The position numbers were made by a program, and so were the translations under genes. A stretch of 64,000 nt of DNA from Shewanella aestuarii. Its GTDB lineage: Bacteria > Pseudomonadota > Gammaproteobacteria > Enterobacterales > Shewanellaceae. Positions 55,034 through 63,992 of this stretch are shown one piece after another (the stretch's first letter is position 1; every line of letters begins with the position of its first letter). The DNA lies in contig NZ_BMOT01000002.1 of NCBI RefSeq assembly GCF_014647215.1, forward strand, positions 310,001-374,000. The letters run 5' to 3'. The notes below the pieces were generated by a model. The model searched no databases. It was not told where the DNA came from and was given only the letters and a program-made list of their open reading frames with translations.

Positions 55034-55438
55034 TCAGGCTCTTATTTCGGCATGATGTTGTAATACTTCTTCTAACCAATACTCTGCAGCTTCTAAGGTT
55101 TTAAACATTTGAATATTGTCGGCTTTCATAGAAGGTGACATGTTTTTCATTATTGTTGCCAAAATAGCAGCATCGAACACAAAGGCTTTGGCTAACATGT
55201 TTTGCTGATTAACCCATATATTGTATTGATCAAGTACTTGGTAAGCTTCAGGTGTACCGCCAAATAAGTCTAAGTTATTGACCAAAATTGCAAATGGCTT
55301 GCCCTCTAATTGTTTAACAAGCTCAATAACCGCCTCGGCATAGCGTTTGGCACCGAACTCGTTGAATGAACCTATCAGCTTAGTTTTAATGATCTTGCCT
55401 TCAAGGCTAATGCTAAACTCACCATGTTCAACCGACAT
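55034..55438 (-). CDS. SpoIIAA/STAS-like small protein
   Basis: This 134-aa soluble protein has the alternating strand-helix layout of SpoIIAA-like domains: GKIIKTKLIGSFNEFGAKRYAEAVIELVKQL, FAILVNNLDLFGGTPEAYQVLDQYN, AKAFVFDAAILATIMKNM and MFKTLEAAEYWLEEV. Similar proteins occur singly in many marine gammaproteobacteria. Partner unknown. AGGTGACTT precedes the ATG. Single gene. Confidence 0.72.
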   Translation of the reverse strand: MSVEHGEFSISLEGKIIKTKLIGSFNEFGAKRYAEAVIELVKQLEGKPFAILVNNLDLFGGTPEAYQVLDQYNIWVNQQNMLAKAFVFDAAILATIMKNMSPSMKADNIQMFKTLEAAEYWLEEVLQHHAEIRA

Positions 55439-55655
55439 AAGTCACCTAATCTTGTGTGTTTGATAAAGTAATAGCATAAGATTATTCTTATATACAAATT
55501 ATTTGATCAATGAAGTGTTCTAATTGCGCAGTATTATCCTAATAAATAGAATTTATCTAGCCATTTTATGCAATTTTCATTCAACTAAATAGTCGATAGA
55601 GTGGATGCAATACACTAACGCACTGTGGTGTTGGTCAGGCTATTTAGAGGTTAAT

Positions 55656-56528
55656 ATGAATATCATCAGTAAGACTCAATCACGCCCAGCCATGGACGGT
55701 GATGGCGTTAATATTAAGCGTGTTGCCGATTTTGGTCAGCAACGTTTTGATCCTTATTTAATGTTGGATGAAATTAAATCTGATGATAAACAAGATTTTA
55801 TTGGCGGATTCCCTCCACATCCCCATCGCGGCATCGAAACCTTTACCTACATTATCAAAGGCGGTTTTGAACACCGTGATCACATGGGTAATGTCAAGGC
55901 TATTCGTGCTGGCGATGTGCAATGGATGAGCACGGGCAGTGGCGTGATTCATTCTGAAATGCCGCTAGCGGATGCGAATGAGGGCTTACATGGTTTTCAA
56001 ATCTGGATAAACATGCCCGCTAAAGACAAAATGCGTCCGGCTATTTATCGTGATACGACCCTTAATGCTAATCCCAGTTTGAGCAACGATAAGGGCGCCA
56101 AGCTGATTGCGTTAGCCGGCACTTGGCAGTTTGCAGATACACCAGACAGTATAAGCAATACCCATATTGAAGGGCTTGCGGGCAATGGCGCCATTGCCGA
56201 TTTAACCTTGATAGCCAACAATCAGGTCAGCTTGGCATTAAATCAATATGAGGCTGTTAGCGTTTACCTTTATCAAGGCTCGTTAATTGCCAATGTCGAC
56301 GGCGAAAAGTTATCATTTTCAGCGGGCACTATGCTGAGTATAAATCCACAAATGCTGGCACAATTTCATGCAGGCGAAGCGGGCTTAGGCTGTTTAATTC
56401 TGGCGGGAAATCCAATTAAAGAGCAGATTGTGCACATGGGACCGTTTGTGATGAACACTCAAGCTGAAATTAATCAGGCGGTAGAAGACTATCAGCAAGG
56501 ACGTTTTGGTACCTTATCATTGAGTTGA
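55656..56528 (+). CDS. Pirin family protein
   Basis: This 290-aa bicupin has the pirin signature: FDPYLMLDEI, GGFPPHPHRGIETFTYIIKGGFEHRDHMGN with metal-binding histidines, MSTGSGVIHSEMP, and GLHGFQIWINMP. Roles described for pirins include quercetin dioxygenase and metabolic regulation; which applies here is unknown. AGAGG precedes the ATG at 55656. The frame starting at 55605 lacks a site. Confidence 0.93.
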   Translation: MNIISKTQSRPAMDGDGVNIKRVADFGQQRFDPYLMLDEIKSDDKQDFIGGFPPHPHRGIETFTYIIKGGFEHRDHMGNVKAIRAGDVQWMSTGSGVIHSEMPLADANEGLHGFQIWINMPAKDKMRPAIYRDTTLNANPSLSNDKGAKLIALAGTWQFADTPDSISNTHIEGLAGNGAIADLTLIANNQVSLALNQYEAVSVYLYQGSLIANVDGEKLSFSAGTMLSINPQMLAQFHAGEAGLGCLILAGNPIKEQIVHMGPFVMNTQAEINQAVEDYQQGRFGTLSLS

Positions 56529-56590
56529 TGTTAAATTGTGCAAATTTTACCGTGATGAAAAACAATGATGCGGTAATTAAGGCAGTTTAT

Positions 56591-56633
56591 TGCTATAATT
56601 AGCGCGTTCCGGCCAAAGCCATTTGCTTTGGCC
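56591..56633 (+). promoter_or_regulatory. Extended -10 promoter and leader hairpin of dbpA
   Basis: TGCTATAAT (56591-56599) is an extended -10 box. The hairpin GGCCAAAGC / GCTTTGGCC (56611-56633) begins near the predicted transcript start and is followed by TTATTATTTT. It could protect the mRNA 5' end, act as an attenuator, or end the pirin transcript. Confidence 0.55.
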
Positions 56634-56671
56634 TTATTATTTTCCGTTAGCTTTAAGCACAGGATATTCCC

Positions 56672-58075
56672 TTGAGTCAGTCACCTTCGCAAGTTGCCCG
56701 TCAGGCATTTTCATCATTAAACTTAAAACCCGAGTTATTAGATAACCTTAGCACTATGGGCTATGACTCTATGACACAAATTCAAGCCGAAAGTTTGCCA
56801 CCAATTTTGGCGGGTGATGATGTTATTGGCCAAGGAAAAACTGGCTCAGGTAAAACCGCAGCCTTCGGTTTAGGCTTACTCAACAAGTTAGATGTGAAGC
56901 GTTTTCGCATTCAAACTATGGTGCTGTGCCCAACGCGCGAATTAGCCGATCAGGTCGCTAAAGAAATTCGTACTCTGGCCCGTGGAATTCATAACGTTAA
57001 AGTGCTGACATTATGTGGCGGCGTGCCGATGGGACCACAAATTGGCTCGCTTGAACACGGTGCTCACATTATCGTTGGTACACCTGGGCGTATTATTGAT
57101 CATTTAGATCGTAACCGTTTGGACCTCAGCAATGTCAATATGTTGGTATTAGACGAAGCCGATCGCATGCTGGAAATGGGCTTCCAAGAACACATTGACG
57201 CGATTATCGATCAAACTCCGCATGAGCGCCAAACACTGCTATTTAGTGCGACGTTCCCAGAGCAAATTCAGTCTATTGCCGAACGTATCATGTATAAGCC
57301 TGTGATGGTGAAAGTGGAATCAACCCACGACAACTTAACCATCGAACAGCACTTTTACCGTATTGAAGATAACCAAGGCCGTTTAGAAGCCTTACGTTTA
57401 TTACTGCTAGATAAGCAACCAGAAAGCGCAGTCGTGTTTTGTAATACCAAGCGTGAAACACAGCAGGTAGCTGATTCATTACTTGAGTTTGGCTTCAGTG
57501 TTTTAGCGTTACACGGTGATTTAGAACAACGCGATCGCGATCAAATGTTACTGCAATTTGCCAATAAAAGTGCCCGTATTCTTGTGGCGACCGACGTTGC
57601 TGCCCGTGGTTTAGATATTGATGCTTTAGATGCGGTATTTAACTACCACCTAGCCTATGACAGTGAAGTGCATATTCACCGAATTGGCCGTACTGGTCGT
57701 GCGGGTAGCCAAGGAGCCGCATACAGCTTTTTTGGTGAGAATGACGGCTACAAAATGGCAATGATTGAAGAAGCACTGAACAAAGATATAGTGGCAGCCA
57801 CCTTGCCACCGCTTAGTGCATTAAACAAAGCGCCGCTGCAAGCGCTGATGCAAACCATTCAAATTGACGCGGGTAAAAAGCAAAAAATTCGCCCAGGCGA
57901 TATTGTTGGTGCGCTAACGGGTGATAACGGTATCGAGTTTAATGATATTGGTAAAATCAAAGTGACTGACATTCGCGCCTATGTTGCGGTATCGCGCGAA
58001 GTGGCCCAAAAAGCGATGAATAAAATTACCAAGGGTAAACTAAAGGGTAAAACCTACCGTGCTTGGTTTATGTAA
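56672..58075 (+). CDS. dbpA: DEAD-box ATP-dependent RNA helicase DbpA
   Basis: This 467-aa helicase is involved in 50S ribosome assembly through 23S rRNA hairpin 92. Its motifs are GQGKTGSGKTAAF (I), PTRELADQ (Ia), TPGRIIDHL (Ib), VLDEADRML (II), FSATFP (III), ARILVATDVAARGLDI (V) and HRIGRTGRAG (VI). The C-terminal 75 residues (KKQKIRPGDIVGALTGDNGIEFNDIGKIKVTDIRAYVAV) form the DbpA RNA-binding domain. The start is TTG at 56672 with AGGA seven bases upstream, an uncommon start. Confidence 0.96.
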   Translation: MSQSPSQVARQAFSSLNLKPELLDNLSTMGYDSMTQIQAESLPPILAGDDVIGQGKTGSGKTAAFGLGLLNKLDVKRFRIQTMVLCPTRELADQVAKEIRTLARGIHNVKVLTLCGGVPMGPQIGSLEHGAHIIVGTPGRIIDHLDRNRLDLSNVNMLVLDEADRMLEMGFQEHIDAIIDQTPHERQTLLFSATFPEQIQSIAERIMYKPVMVKVESTHDNLTIEQHFYRIEDNQGRLEALRLLLLDKQPESAVVFCNTKRETQQVADSLLEFGFSVLALHGDLEQRDRDQMLLQFANKSARILVATDVAARGLDIDALDAVFNYHLAYDSEVHIHRIGRTGRAGSQGAAYSFFGENDGYKMAMIEEALNKDIVAATLPPLSALNKAPLQALMQTIQIDAGKKQKIRPGDIVGALTGDNGIEFNDIGKIKVTDIRAYVAVSREVAQKAMNKITKGKLKGKTYRAWFM

Positions 58076-58109
58076 TTAACCTTGATAAGTTAACCAGCTT
58101 AACAAGCAT

Positions 58110-58137
58110 AAAAAAGGAGCATTTAGCTCCTTTTTTA
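58110..58137. terminator. Bidirectional terminator between dbpA and the DUF2057 gene
   Basis: AAAAAAGGAGC / GCTCCTTTTTT with a 5-nt loop, between convergent genes. Confidence 0.92.
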
Positions 58138-58164
58138 TTGCCTTTAAACTCTGAATCACAATGT

Positions 58165-58893
58165 TTAGTTGATACTTTGTTTAAACTCGGCTTTGGTATT
58201 GTCATTGGCTTTGTTGTACCAATAATCCAGCATTTGACGGATCTCAGCTTGATCTTGTTCTATGGTTTTTGGCGCAACAGCGCTTGTCGGGGCGGCTATT
58301 GGGGTGGGGGGAGAGATTGAAACTGGCGCAACAATAGTTGCGGATGCGGCGGTTGCTGTAGCTACGCCTTGAGGTGGCGCAATACTCACAGGTGCCACAG
58401 GCGCAGCAACTACGTAAGCTAGGGCAAATTGGCTAACAGCGGCCGCTTGTTGGCTTAGATTATAGGCCGCAAGTTCCTGTAGGTAGTTACGGCCAAATTG
58501 TAAGCCGCTTTTAGTTAATATATCGGTTTGAATGGTCACTTTTCCGCTATCACTGCTGATCGCTATCTCGGGGTGTTTATTAAAACGGTTTGCCTGTTTG
58601 GCCTGAGTAATGTTGGGTAACATCAGTTGATAGGATTTATTTTCAGCGTTAAAACGTATGACCACCACCTCAGACTCAAAACGCTCTATGCTGCCACGCT
58701 CACGAAATGAGCCAGTATAACGTAAGGCTATTTGGTTAACGCCCTCAACTAAATCGATGGTATTTTCAGCTTCAATAGGCTGACCATTAACGGCCATGAT
58801 ATTTGCCGTACTTGGTAGGGTTAATGTGCTAGCAACTAGCGTAGGGCTGGTGAAGCTAACCAAGAAAACGAATGCCGTAAAAAGCTGATTCAT
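58165..58893 (-). CDS. DUF2057 (YccT-like) exported protein
   Basis: This 242-aa protein has a signal peptide (NQLFTAFVFLVSFTSPTLVAS) and a domain matching DUF2057: LTLPSTANIMAVNGQPIE, VEGVNQIALRYTGSFRERGS, VVVIRFNAENKSYQLMLP. An Ala/Pro-rich linker of about 60 residues (155-215) separates it from a helical tail (DQAEIRQMLDYWYNKANDNTKAEFKQ). The ribosome site AGGA sits seven bases before the second ATG (58893) and too close to the first (58899), so I start at 58893. It is predicted to be periplasmic; role unknown. Confidence 0.87.
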   Translation of the reverse strand: MNQLFTAFVFLVSFTSPTLVASTLTLPSTANIMAVNGQPIEAENTIDLVEGVNQIALRYTGSFRERGSIERFESEVVVIRFNAENKSYQLMLPNITQAKQANRFNKHPEIAISSDSGKVTIQTDILTKSGLQFGRNYLQELAAYNLSQQAAAVSQFALAYVVAAPVAPVSIAPPQGVATATAASATIVAPVSISPPTPIAAPTSAVAPKTIEQDQAEIRQMLDYWYNKANDNTKAEFKQSIN

Positions 58894-58995
58894 TGACATA
58901 TCCTGTACTGTGGTTGTGTATATCCAACGTCGGGTTATAACATAAAATAGTCTTAATCGTCCTAAAGTAACATTATATTTAAGGTTTTATCCTAA

Positions 58996-59466
58996 ATGAC
59001 CCCAGCCATTAACTTAGTCAAAAAGCATCGCCTTCATTTTACTGTGCATGAATATCAGCATGATCCAGCCGCAGCTTCTTATGGTTTAGAAGCGGCTGAA
59101 AAATTAAATCTGGCCGCCCAATGGGTATTTAAAACCTTAGTGGTAGAAACTGATACCCACCAACTAGCAGTGGCAATATTGCCGGTAGATCAACAGCTAA
59201 ATTTCAAAAAAATGGCTAAAGCGCTGAAGGTGAAAAAAGTACAAATGGCTGACACCATCAAGGTTGAGCGAACAACCGGATACGTCTTAGGGGGTGTAAG
59301 TCCATTAGGGCAAAAAAAGCGCTTAACCACTGTGATTCATCAAACTGCAGCAACCTTAACCGATATCTATTTTAGTGCCGGTAAAAGAGGCTTAGAGCTA
59401 CAAATGGCGCCTAGTGATTTGCAGTCGTTATTAACTGCCAGCTTCAGCGATATCGTCAATGATTAA
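58996..59466 (+). CDS. ybaK: Cys-tRNA(Pro)/Cys-tRNA(Cys) deacylase
   Basis: This 156-aa editing protein hydrolyses mischarged Cys-tRNA(Pro). It shows the YbaK/EbsC fold: HRLHFTVHEYQHDPAAASYGLEAAEKL, VFKTLVVETDTHQLAVAILPVDQQLNFKKMAKALKVKKVQMAD, and TTGYVLGGVSPLGQKKRLTTVIH with the invariant GGxSPxGxKK loop. AAGG at 58981 may be the ribosome site. Confidence 0.95.
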   Translation: MTPAINLVKKHRLHFTVHEYQHDPAAASYGLEAAEKLNLAAQWVFKTLVVETDTHQLAVAILPVDQQLNFKKMAKALKVKKVQMADTIKVERTTGYVLGGVSPLGQKKRLTTVIHQTAATLTDIYFSAGKRGLELQMAPSDLQSLLTASFSDIVND

Positions 59467-59523
59467 CGCCATTATCAGGTTATAAATCCTAAATACACCC
59501 TAGAACTGATTTTGTTCGCCCTA

Positions 59524-60447
59524 CTATTCAAATTGTGGTCTGAGGGCTTCAGGCAAATTAAAATTGACTGCCTGTTGCGTCACTGGGCAAATAAATGCGA
59601 ACTCACAGCAACAGAGTTTTAAATCAGGCGCGTCGTTGCCGGCATTACCGTGTAAGCGATCGCCAACGACGCTATGACCTAGGCTTGCCATATGAATGCG
59701 AATTTGATGCTTGCGGCCAGAGGCTATTTTTACTCGCACTTTTGACTGATCAAGTGTGGCATTGTATTCCATCAATGTGGCGTAAGATAACGCAGGTTTA
59801 CCATCAACATAGGTATCAATCGTTTGGGTCGTTTCAGCAAAACGGCCATGCACAATCACCTGATAAAACTTATCTAATTGGCGTACTTCAAACAACTTCG
59901 CCACAGCCGCAGTGGCTTTTTTAGTGTGGCCGATAATAATCAACCCAGATGCCGCGCGGTCTAATCGATGAATAATATACGCACTGCGTTGCGGCTCAGT
60001 GTTTAACTCAATATAACGATTAATCGTAGTGTGGTCGCTCCACTTTGATGCCTGACAGCGTAAGCCATAGGGTTTGTACCACAAGCTGTATTCACCTTGG
60101 TCAAACATCAACTGCGCCGCAGCGGGGACTTCGGCTAAAATATGGCTGTTGTAATAAAGATGAAGTTTATCACCCACTGATAAAGCCTTTTTAGCGCGGC
60201 GTAAACGATTAACTTGTTTGCCGTGGGTGTGCCAAACGGCGCCTTTTTGCATCGCTTGTTTGATCACCTGCTTTGATAACCCCGACTGTTGTGACAATAA
60301 GGTCACGGCGTCAAAATGGGTATCAGTGATATCAATGTGACATTCAATGGCGTTATCTGTTGCTGGTACTAAATCAGGCATAAGGCGGATCAAGTCGGAA
60401 TAATATGGGGTTATTTTACGTGATTTTGCCACTAAAAAGGCATTCAA
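59524..60447 (-). CDS. RluA-family pseudouridine synthase
   Basis: This 307-aa RNA-modifying enzyme has an S4-like N-terminal region (LSKQVIKQAMQKGAVWHTHGKQVNRLRRAKKALSVGDKLHLYY) and the synthase domain, with the catalytic Asp in YIIHRLDRAASGLIIIGHT and the typical end GRKHQIRIHMASLGHSVVGDRLHG. The target (rRNA or tRNA) is not evident. The first 22 residues are atypical, and Met at 60381 is a possible alternative start. Neither start has a clear ribosome site. Confidence 0.9.
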   Translation of the reverse strand: MNAFLVAKSRKITPYYSDLIRLMPDLVPATDNAIECHIDITDTHFDAVTLLSQQSGLSKQVIKQAMQKGAVWHTHGKQVNRLRRAKKALSVGDKLHLYYNSHILAEVPAAAQLMFDQGEYSLWYKPYGLRCQASKWSDHTTINRYIELNTEPQRSAYIIHRLDRAASGLIIIGHTKKATAAVAKLFEVRQLDKFYQVIVHGRFAETTQTIDTYVDGKPALSYATLMEYNATLDQSKVRVKIASGRKHQIRIHMASLGHSVVGDRLHGNAGNDAPDLKLCCCEFAFICPVTQQAVNFNLPEALRPQFE

Positions 60448-60532
60448 TTAATAATAATTCAAGTCACTTTATTGGCGAGATAAAACAGCGTAGCATGAGC
60501 GCTATTATCGAGTGTGATGTTTGGAGTATTCA

Positions 60533-61324
60533 TTGGACCATTTTGTTTGGAATCTAGACCCTATTTTAGTGTCATTTATGGGGTTGACCGTACATTGGTA
60601 CGGCGCATTGTTTGCCACTGCAATTGCAGCTGGTTTTCAAGTGATGAAAAAAATCTATAAAGCCGAAGGCTTAGATTTAGAATCATTAGACAACCTATTA
60701 GTTTACTGCGTTGTCGGCATTATTGTTGGCGCAAGATTAGCGCATTGCGCCTTTTACGACCCGAGTTATTATTTTGCCAACCCGATGAAAATATTTGCTA
60801 TTTGGGAAGGCGGACTGGCCAGCCATGGTGGTGGATTAGGGGCAATATTGGCCTTGTATTACTACAAACGTAAAGTGGGTTTACCTTTCTTATTTTTGCT
60901 CGATAGACTAGCCATAGCGACGGCTATTTTTGGCTTTTTTGTGCGTATGGCAAACTTTGCAAATTCAGAAATCTTAGGACAGCCCACAGATAAACCGTGG
61001 GGGATTATTTTTGAACGTATTGATCTGCTACCGCGTCATCCAGCGCAATTGTATGAAGCCGTGGCCTACCTAGTTATCTTTTTGTTACTGGCGCTGTTGT
61101 ATAGCAAATCTCAGCTGAAACAAAAGCACGGCGGCCTATTTGGACTGTTTTTAGTGCTGGTGTTTAGTGCCCGTTTTGCCATCGAAACCGTGAAGATCAG
61201 CCAAACCGCTTACCAAGAAACCTTAATGACAGCAGGGCAGTGGTTAAGTGTGCCGTTTCTGGTAGTGGGGTGCTTTTTGCTGGTACGGGCGTTAATTAAA
61301 CCCGCCGCTCCCGCGATAAAATAG
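60533..61324 (+). CDS. lgt: Prolipoprotein diacylglyceryl transferase, Bacteroidota-like
   Basis: This 263-aa inner-membrane enzyme has seven hydrophobic segments. It would transfer diacylglycerol from phosphatidylglycerol to the lipobox cysteine. Lgt features are HWYGALFA, GARLAHCAFYDPSYYFANP, IWEGGLASHGGGLGAI, RMANFANSEILGQPTDKPWGIIFE and PRHPAQLYEA. The usual GRIGNFxNGELWGR of proteobacterial Lgt is replaced by a form I associate with Bacteroidota. GGAG at 60523-60526 lies six bases before the TTG at 60533, which I take as start. A TTG at 60521 would add four residues. It is not beside thyA, its common proteobacterial neighbour. Confidence 0.88.
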   Translation: MDHFVWNLDPILVSFMGLTVHWYGALFATAIAAGFQVMKKIYKAEGLDLESLDNLLVYCVVGIIVGARLAHCAFYDPSYYFANPMKIFAIWEGGLASHGGGLGAILALYYYKRKVGLPFLFLLDRLAIATAIFGFFVRMANFANSEILGQPTDKPWGIIFERIDLLPRHPAQLYEAVAYLVIFLLLALLYSKSQLKQKHGGLFGLFLVLVFSARFAIETVKISQTAYQETLMTAGQWLSVPFLVVGCFLLVRALIKPAAPAIK

Positions 61325-61392
61325 CGCGTTAATCTCACAAGGTGTAAGTAGGTACTTACTTACGGTTTAGACTTTATAACCTATACATTGAT

Positions 61393-61419
61393 AAAAGCGG
61401 CCTTTAATGGCCGCTTTTT
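61393..61419. terminator. Bidirectional terminator between lgt and yggE
   Basis: AAAAGCGGCC / GGCCGCTTTT with a 6-nt loop and T runs on both strands, between convergent genes. Confidence 0.9.
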
Positions 61420-61461
61420 GTATTTGCTCCGTCAGTGTGGTTAATCAATGACCTTTTACGG

Positions 61462-62171
61462 TTATTTTAACTTAAACACGACCTCAACGCGGTCGCTGAT
61501 AGTCACTTGGCCTTGCTGATAGCTTGCCGCCGCACCACTGTCTGCCTGTGCTGCCATTTTGTACTGTACGGGTTGAATAGGGTGCTGATCAAAGTATCTG
61601 ATTTGCCATACACCCTCGACCTTTTTATCAAATCCTTTGGCTAATGATTGGGCTTTTTGCTTAGCATCTTCAATTGCCGCTTGACGCGCTTGTTCGATAA
61701 AGTCTGCGCGCTTGCTTGAAGTTAACTCAATAGAGTTAACGCGGTTGATACCTTGCTCTAATGCACTGTCTAATAAGTCATTAAGCTGTTCAAGTTGCTT
61801 AACTGTAATGGTCATTCTGCGGCTGGCTTGATAGCCTTTTAATGTAGCAGGCTCATTTTTTTGGTAATGATATTGTGGGTGCAAGTTTAAATTGGCACTT
61901 TGAATATCATGTTTATCCACGCCAGCTTGCTGTAAGCGGTTTAGAAACTGGCTAATCGCTTTATCTGAGGCATCTTTGGCCGCTTTTGCTGTTGGCGCTT
62001 CGACAACCACTTCAATATTAACCACGGCCATATCGGCATCTATCACAATTTCACTGGCGCCTGAGGTTTCAATGTGGGGAAAGTTGTAATCAGCAGCAAG
62101 GCTAGGAATGCGGTAAAGGCGAGTGCTGAGGTTAATGCTGTAAGGGCAAAAGTTTTCGTTAGTAATGTCAT
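61462..62171 (-). pseudogene. yggE: YggE/SIMPL (DUF541) periplasmic protein gene, frameshifted in the signal peptide
   Basis: The mature part (ADYNFPHIETSGASEIVIDADMAVVNIEVVVE to the end VTISDRVEVVFKLK) is a clear SIMPL-domain protein, a family linked to oxidative-stress tolerance. The best start, ATG at 62171 with GGAG seven bases upstream, begins a fine signal peptide (MTLLTKTFALTALTSALAF), but that frame does not join the mature frame. One base appears to be missing near 62110-62115; adding a T to ATTCCT would give AFPSLAADYN. The only uninterrupted reading begins at a GTG at 62214 and yields a nonsense N-terminus without a signal. It is either a broken gene or a sequencing error. Confidence 0.8.
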
Positions 62172-62260
62172 ATATGTACTCCACAAAAAATAAAGGTATC
62201 GACCAGATTGACACTCAATCGTGGTCGATTAATCAATGATTTGTGGCTATAAACGAGGCT

Positions 62261-62305
62261 AACAGCCAAAAGGGTTATTTTTTAATAAATTATTTTTTGG
62301 CTGTT
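62261..62305. repeat. Inverted repeat between yggE and the PAS-GGDEF gene
   Basis: Perfect 11-bp arms AACAGCCAAAA / TTTTGGCTGTT enclose an AT-rich 23-nt centre. It may terminate the minus-strand GGDEF transcript that ends at 62379, though no strong T run follows on that strand. Confidence 0.6.
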
Positions 62306-62378
62306 TTATCTGCATTGATTATCTTGCAGAGGTTAGCTTAATACAACATGCAAATGGCTAGGGCCTGTTTTATGCAAA

Positions 62379-63473
62379 TTACAGGCTTAAGCTAATACGG
62401 TTACGGCCTTCAGATTTTGCGCGATAAAGAGCGGTGTCTGCGGCGCAAATTAATGCCATTGCGGTGCGGAATTGGCCTTTTTGCTCACAGGCTATACCTT
62501 GGCTTACACTCACTTTAACTTCTTGAGTTAAACCCATATCAGTAAATTTAATTTGATTAATTTGGCGTTGAATTTTTTCAGCCACTCTTTGTGCTTGAGC
62601 CTGACTAAAGTTAGGCAGAATAACCGTAAACTCTTCACCGCCAAAGCGGGCGGCTAAACAGTCACGGTTTGGCATGGATGAATGAATCACTTGGGCTACT
62701 TTTTGTAAGCACTTATCGCCATTAATGTGGCCATAGTTGTCGTTAAACAGCTTAAAAAAGTCGATATCAATCAAAATCAAACTTAATGGCTGTTGATGCT
62801 GCATGCTATCTTCCCAAGCATTTTGCAGGGCTTCATCAAAGGCGTGACGATTGGCTAAATTGGTTAATTTATCGGTATTGGCTAGACGGGTTAACTCAGC
62901 AAATTTTTCTTTATGGCTGGTCAGATTATGCATAACGCCAATGATAAGCGGTTTGGCATGCTCGCCAGCCGGTAAACACGATAATGATAAATCAGCATCT
63001 ACCAAACTTGAATCGACACGTTGCAGCACAATTTCTTTCGGGCCATGATTAAACGGGGTGAAAGTTTCGCGCCAGTGGGCAAACAAATCTTGGTATTCTT
63101 CCTGGTAGGCAGAGTTAACAAAGTTAGTCCATTTTTGGCCAATCAATAATTCTTTTGGCGCACCAAATAGCTTAGCCGCATGTTGATTAATCATCTCAAT
63201 TACGCCCTCATCGTTGACCACAAAAATGGCTTCTGAAATGGCATTCATTAAAAAGTTTAAGCTAGAAAGCTGATTAGCTTGGTCTAAAGTGTGCTCAATA
63301 ACCTGAGGTGTTTTCGGTGCAATGGCGGTATTTTTTAATGCGCTGGATTCAACCGGAACTGAGGCGGTTGGTTTGTCCGGTGTAGGGAAATTTTTACCCG
63401 ATAACGCTTTGGCAAGTTCGGTGGCACGGGTCAATGTGTCATGGATTTCTTGGTAATTGTCAGAGGTTATCAT
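62379..63473 (-). CDS. PAS-GGDEF diguanylate cyclase
   Basis: This 364-aa soluble protein has a Pro/Ala-rich N-terminal region (1-65), a PAS domain (73-190: NAISEAIFVVNDEGVIEMINQHAAKLFG, then HNLTSHKEKFAELTRLA) and a GGDEF domain. The active loop ARFGGEEF (278-282) and the metal site LIDIDFFKLFNDNYGH are intact. The I-site position reads NRDC instead of RxxD, so product inhibition is probably lost. AAGGA seven bases before the ATG is a good start. It is the third predicted active cyclase in the window. Confidence 0.91.
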   Translation of the reverse strand: MITSDNYQEIHDTLTRATELAKALSGKNFPTPDKPTASVPVESSALKNTAIAPKTPQVIEHTLDQANQLSSLNFLMNAISEAIFVVNDEGVIEMINQHAAKLFGAPKELLIGQKWTNFVNSAYQEEYQDLFAHWRETFTPFNHGPKEIVLQRVDSSLVDADLSLSCLPAGEHAKPLIIGVMHNLTSHKEKFAELTRLANTDKLTNLANRHAFDEALQNAWEDSMQHQQPLSLILIDIDFFKLFNDNYGHINGDKCLQKVAQVIHSSMPNRDCLAARFGGEEFTVILPNFSQAQAQRVAEKIQRQINQIKFTDMGLTQEVKVSVSQGIACEQKGQFRTAMALICAADTALYRAKSEGRNRISLSL

Positions 63474-63608
63474 GCTCAGTCCTTTCTATTATAAAGTGTG
63501 TATCAAACAAAAGTATTTTGATGACACACACTTTATTCAAAAAAGTAAAAAGTAGCCTTCCGTTAACCTTCTGGTTTTAAGGTATTGTTTTTATTTTGAT
63601 TTAATATA

Positions 63609-63992
63609 TTAGCTTGGGCGATTGATTACTTCAGGATCTGGACTTAATAGCAGATGAGAGCTAAAGCCTGGAGTCGAATTTGACAGTATAAGTCTAAACT
63701 CGGTATTGCCAATCACTTGGTCGGTATCGCTTAACTGCAATGTGTTGCCATTATTTACTACCTGTACTTGATCAATCACGCCATCAAACGGGGTTGAAAA
63801 TGCGGCGCCAACAAAGGCTAATCCGCGCGCTGTTTTATCGATTAAGTTGTACGATATTAAGCCATTTTCGGTCATGATAACATCGCCACTTCTTGGGTTA
63901 TTGTTTTCATCGGTATAGCTGAAAATAGGCTGATTGTTTTCTAAAGTCACAATCACATTAATAATTGTTTCTTGGTTATTTAGTGCTGACAT
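63609..63992 (-). CDS. DP-EP family small protein
   Basis: This 127-aa protein has no signal peptide and is rich in Asn, Thr and Val with beta-strand-like segments (INVIVTLENNQPIFSYTDENN; SGDVIMTENGLISYNLID; FSTPFDGVIDQVQVVNNGNTLQLSDTDQ). It ends in LLLSPDPEVINRP, from which the DP-EP name seems to derive. I recall such proteins in Shewanella with no known function. The start ATG at 63992 lies at the window edge, so upstream signals cannot be judged. Confidence 0.65.
   Translation of the reverse strand: MSALNNQETIINVIVTLENNQPIFSYTDENNNPRSGDVIMTENGLISYNLIDKTARGLAFVGAAFSTPFDGVIDQVQVVNNGNTLQLSDTDQVIGNTEFRLILSNSTPGFSSHLLLSPDPEVINRPS

Noticed and set aside
62172..62214. GTG start giving a 250-aa YggE
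   Set aside because: It produces a non-signal, non-family N-terminus. The good ribosome site and signal peptide belong to the ATG at 62171 in another frame.
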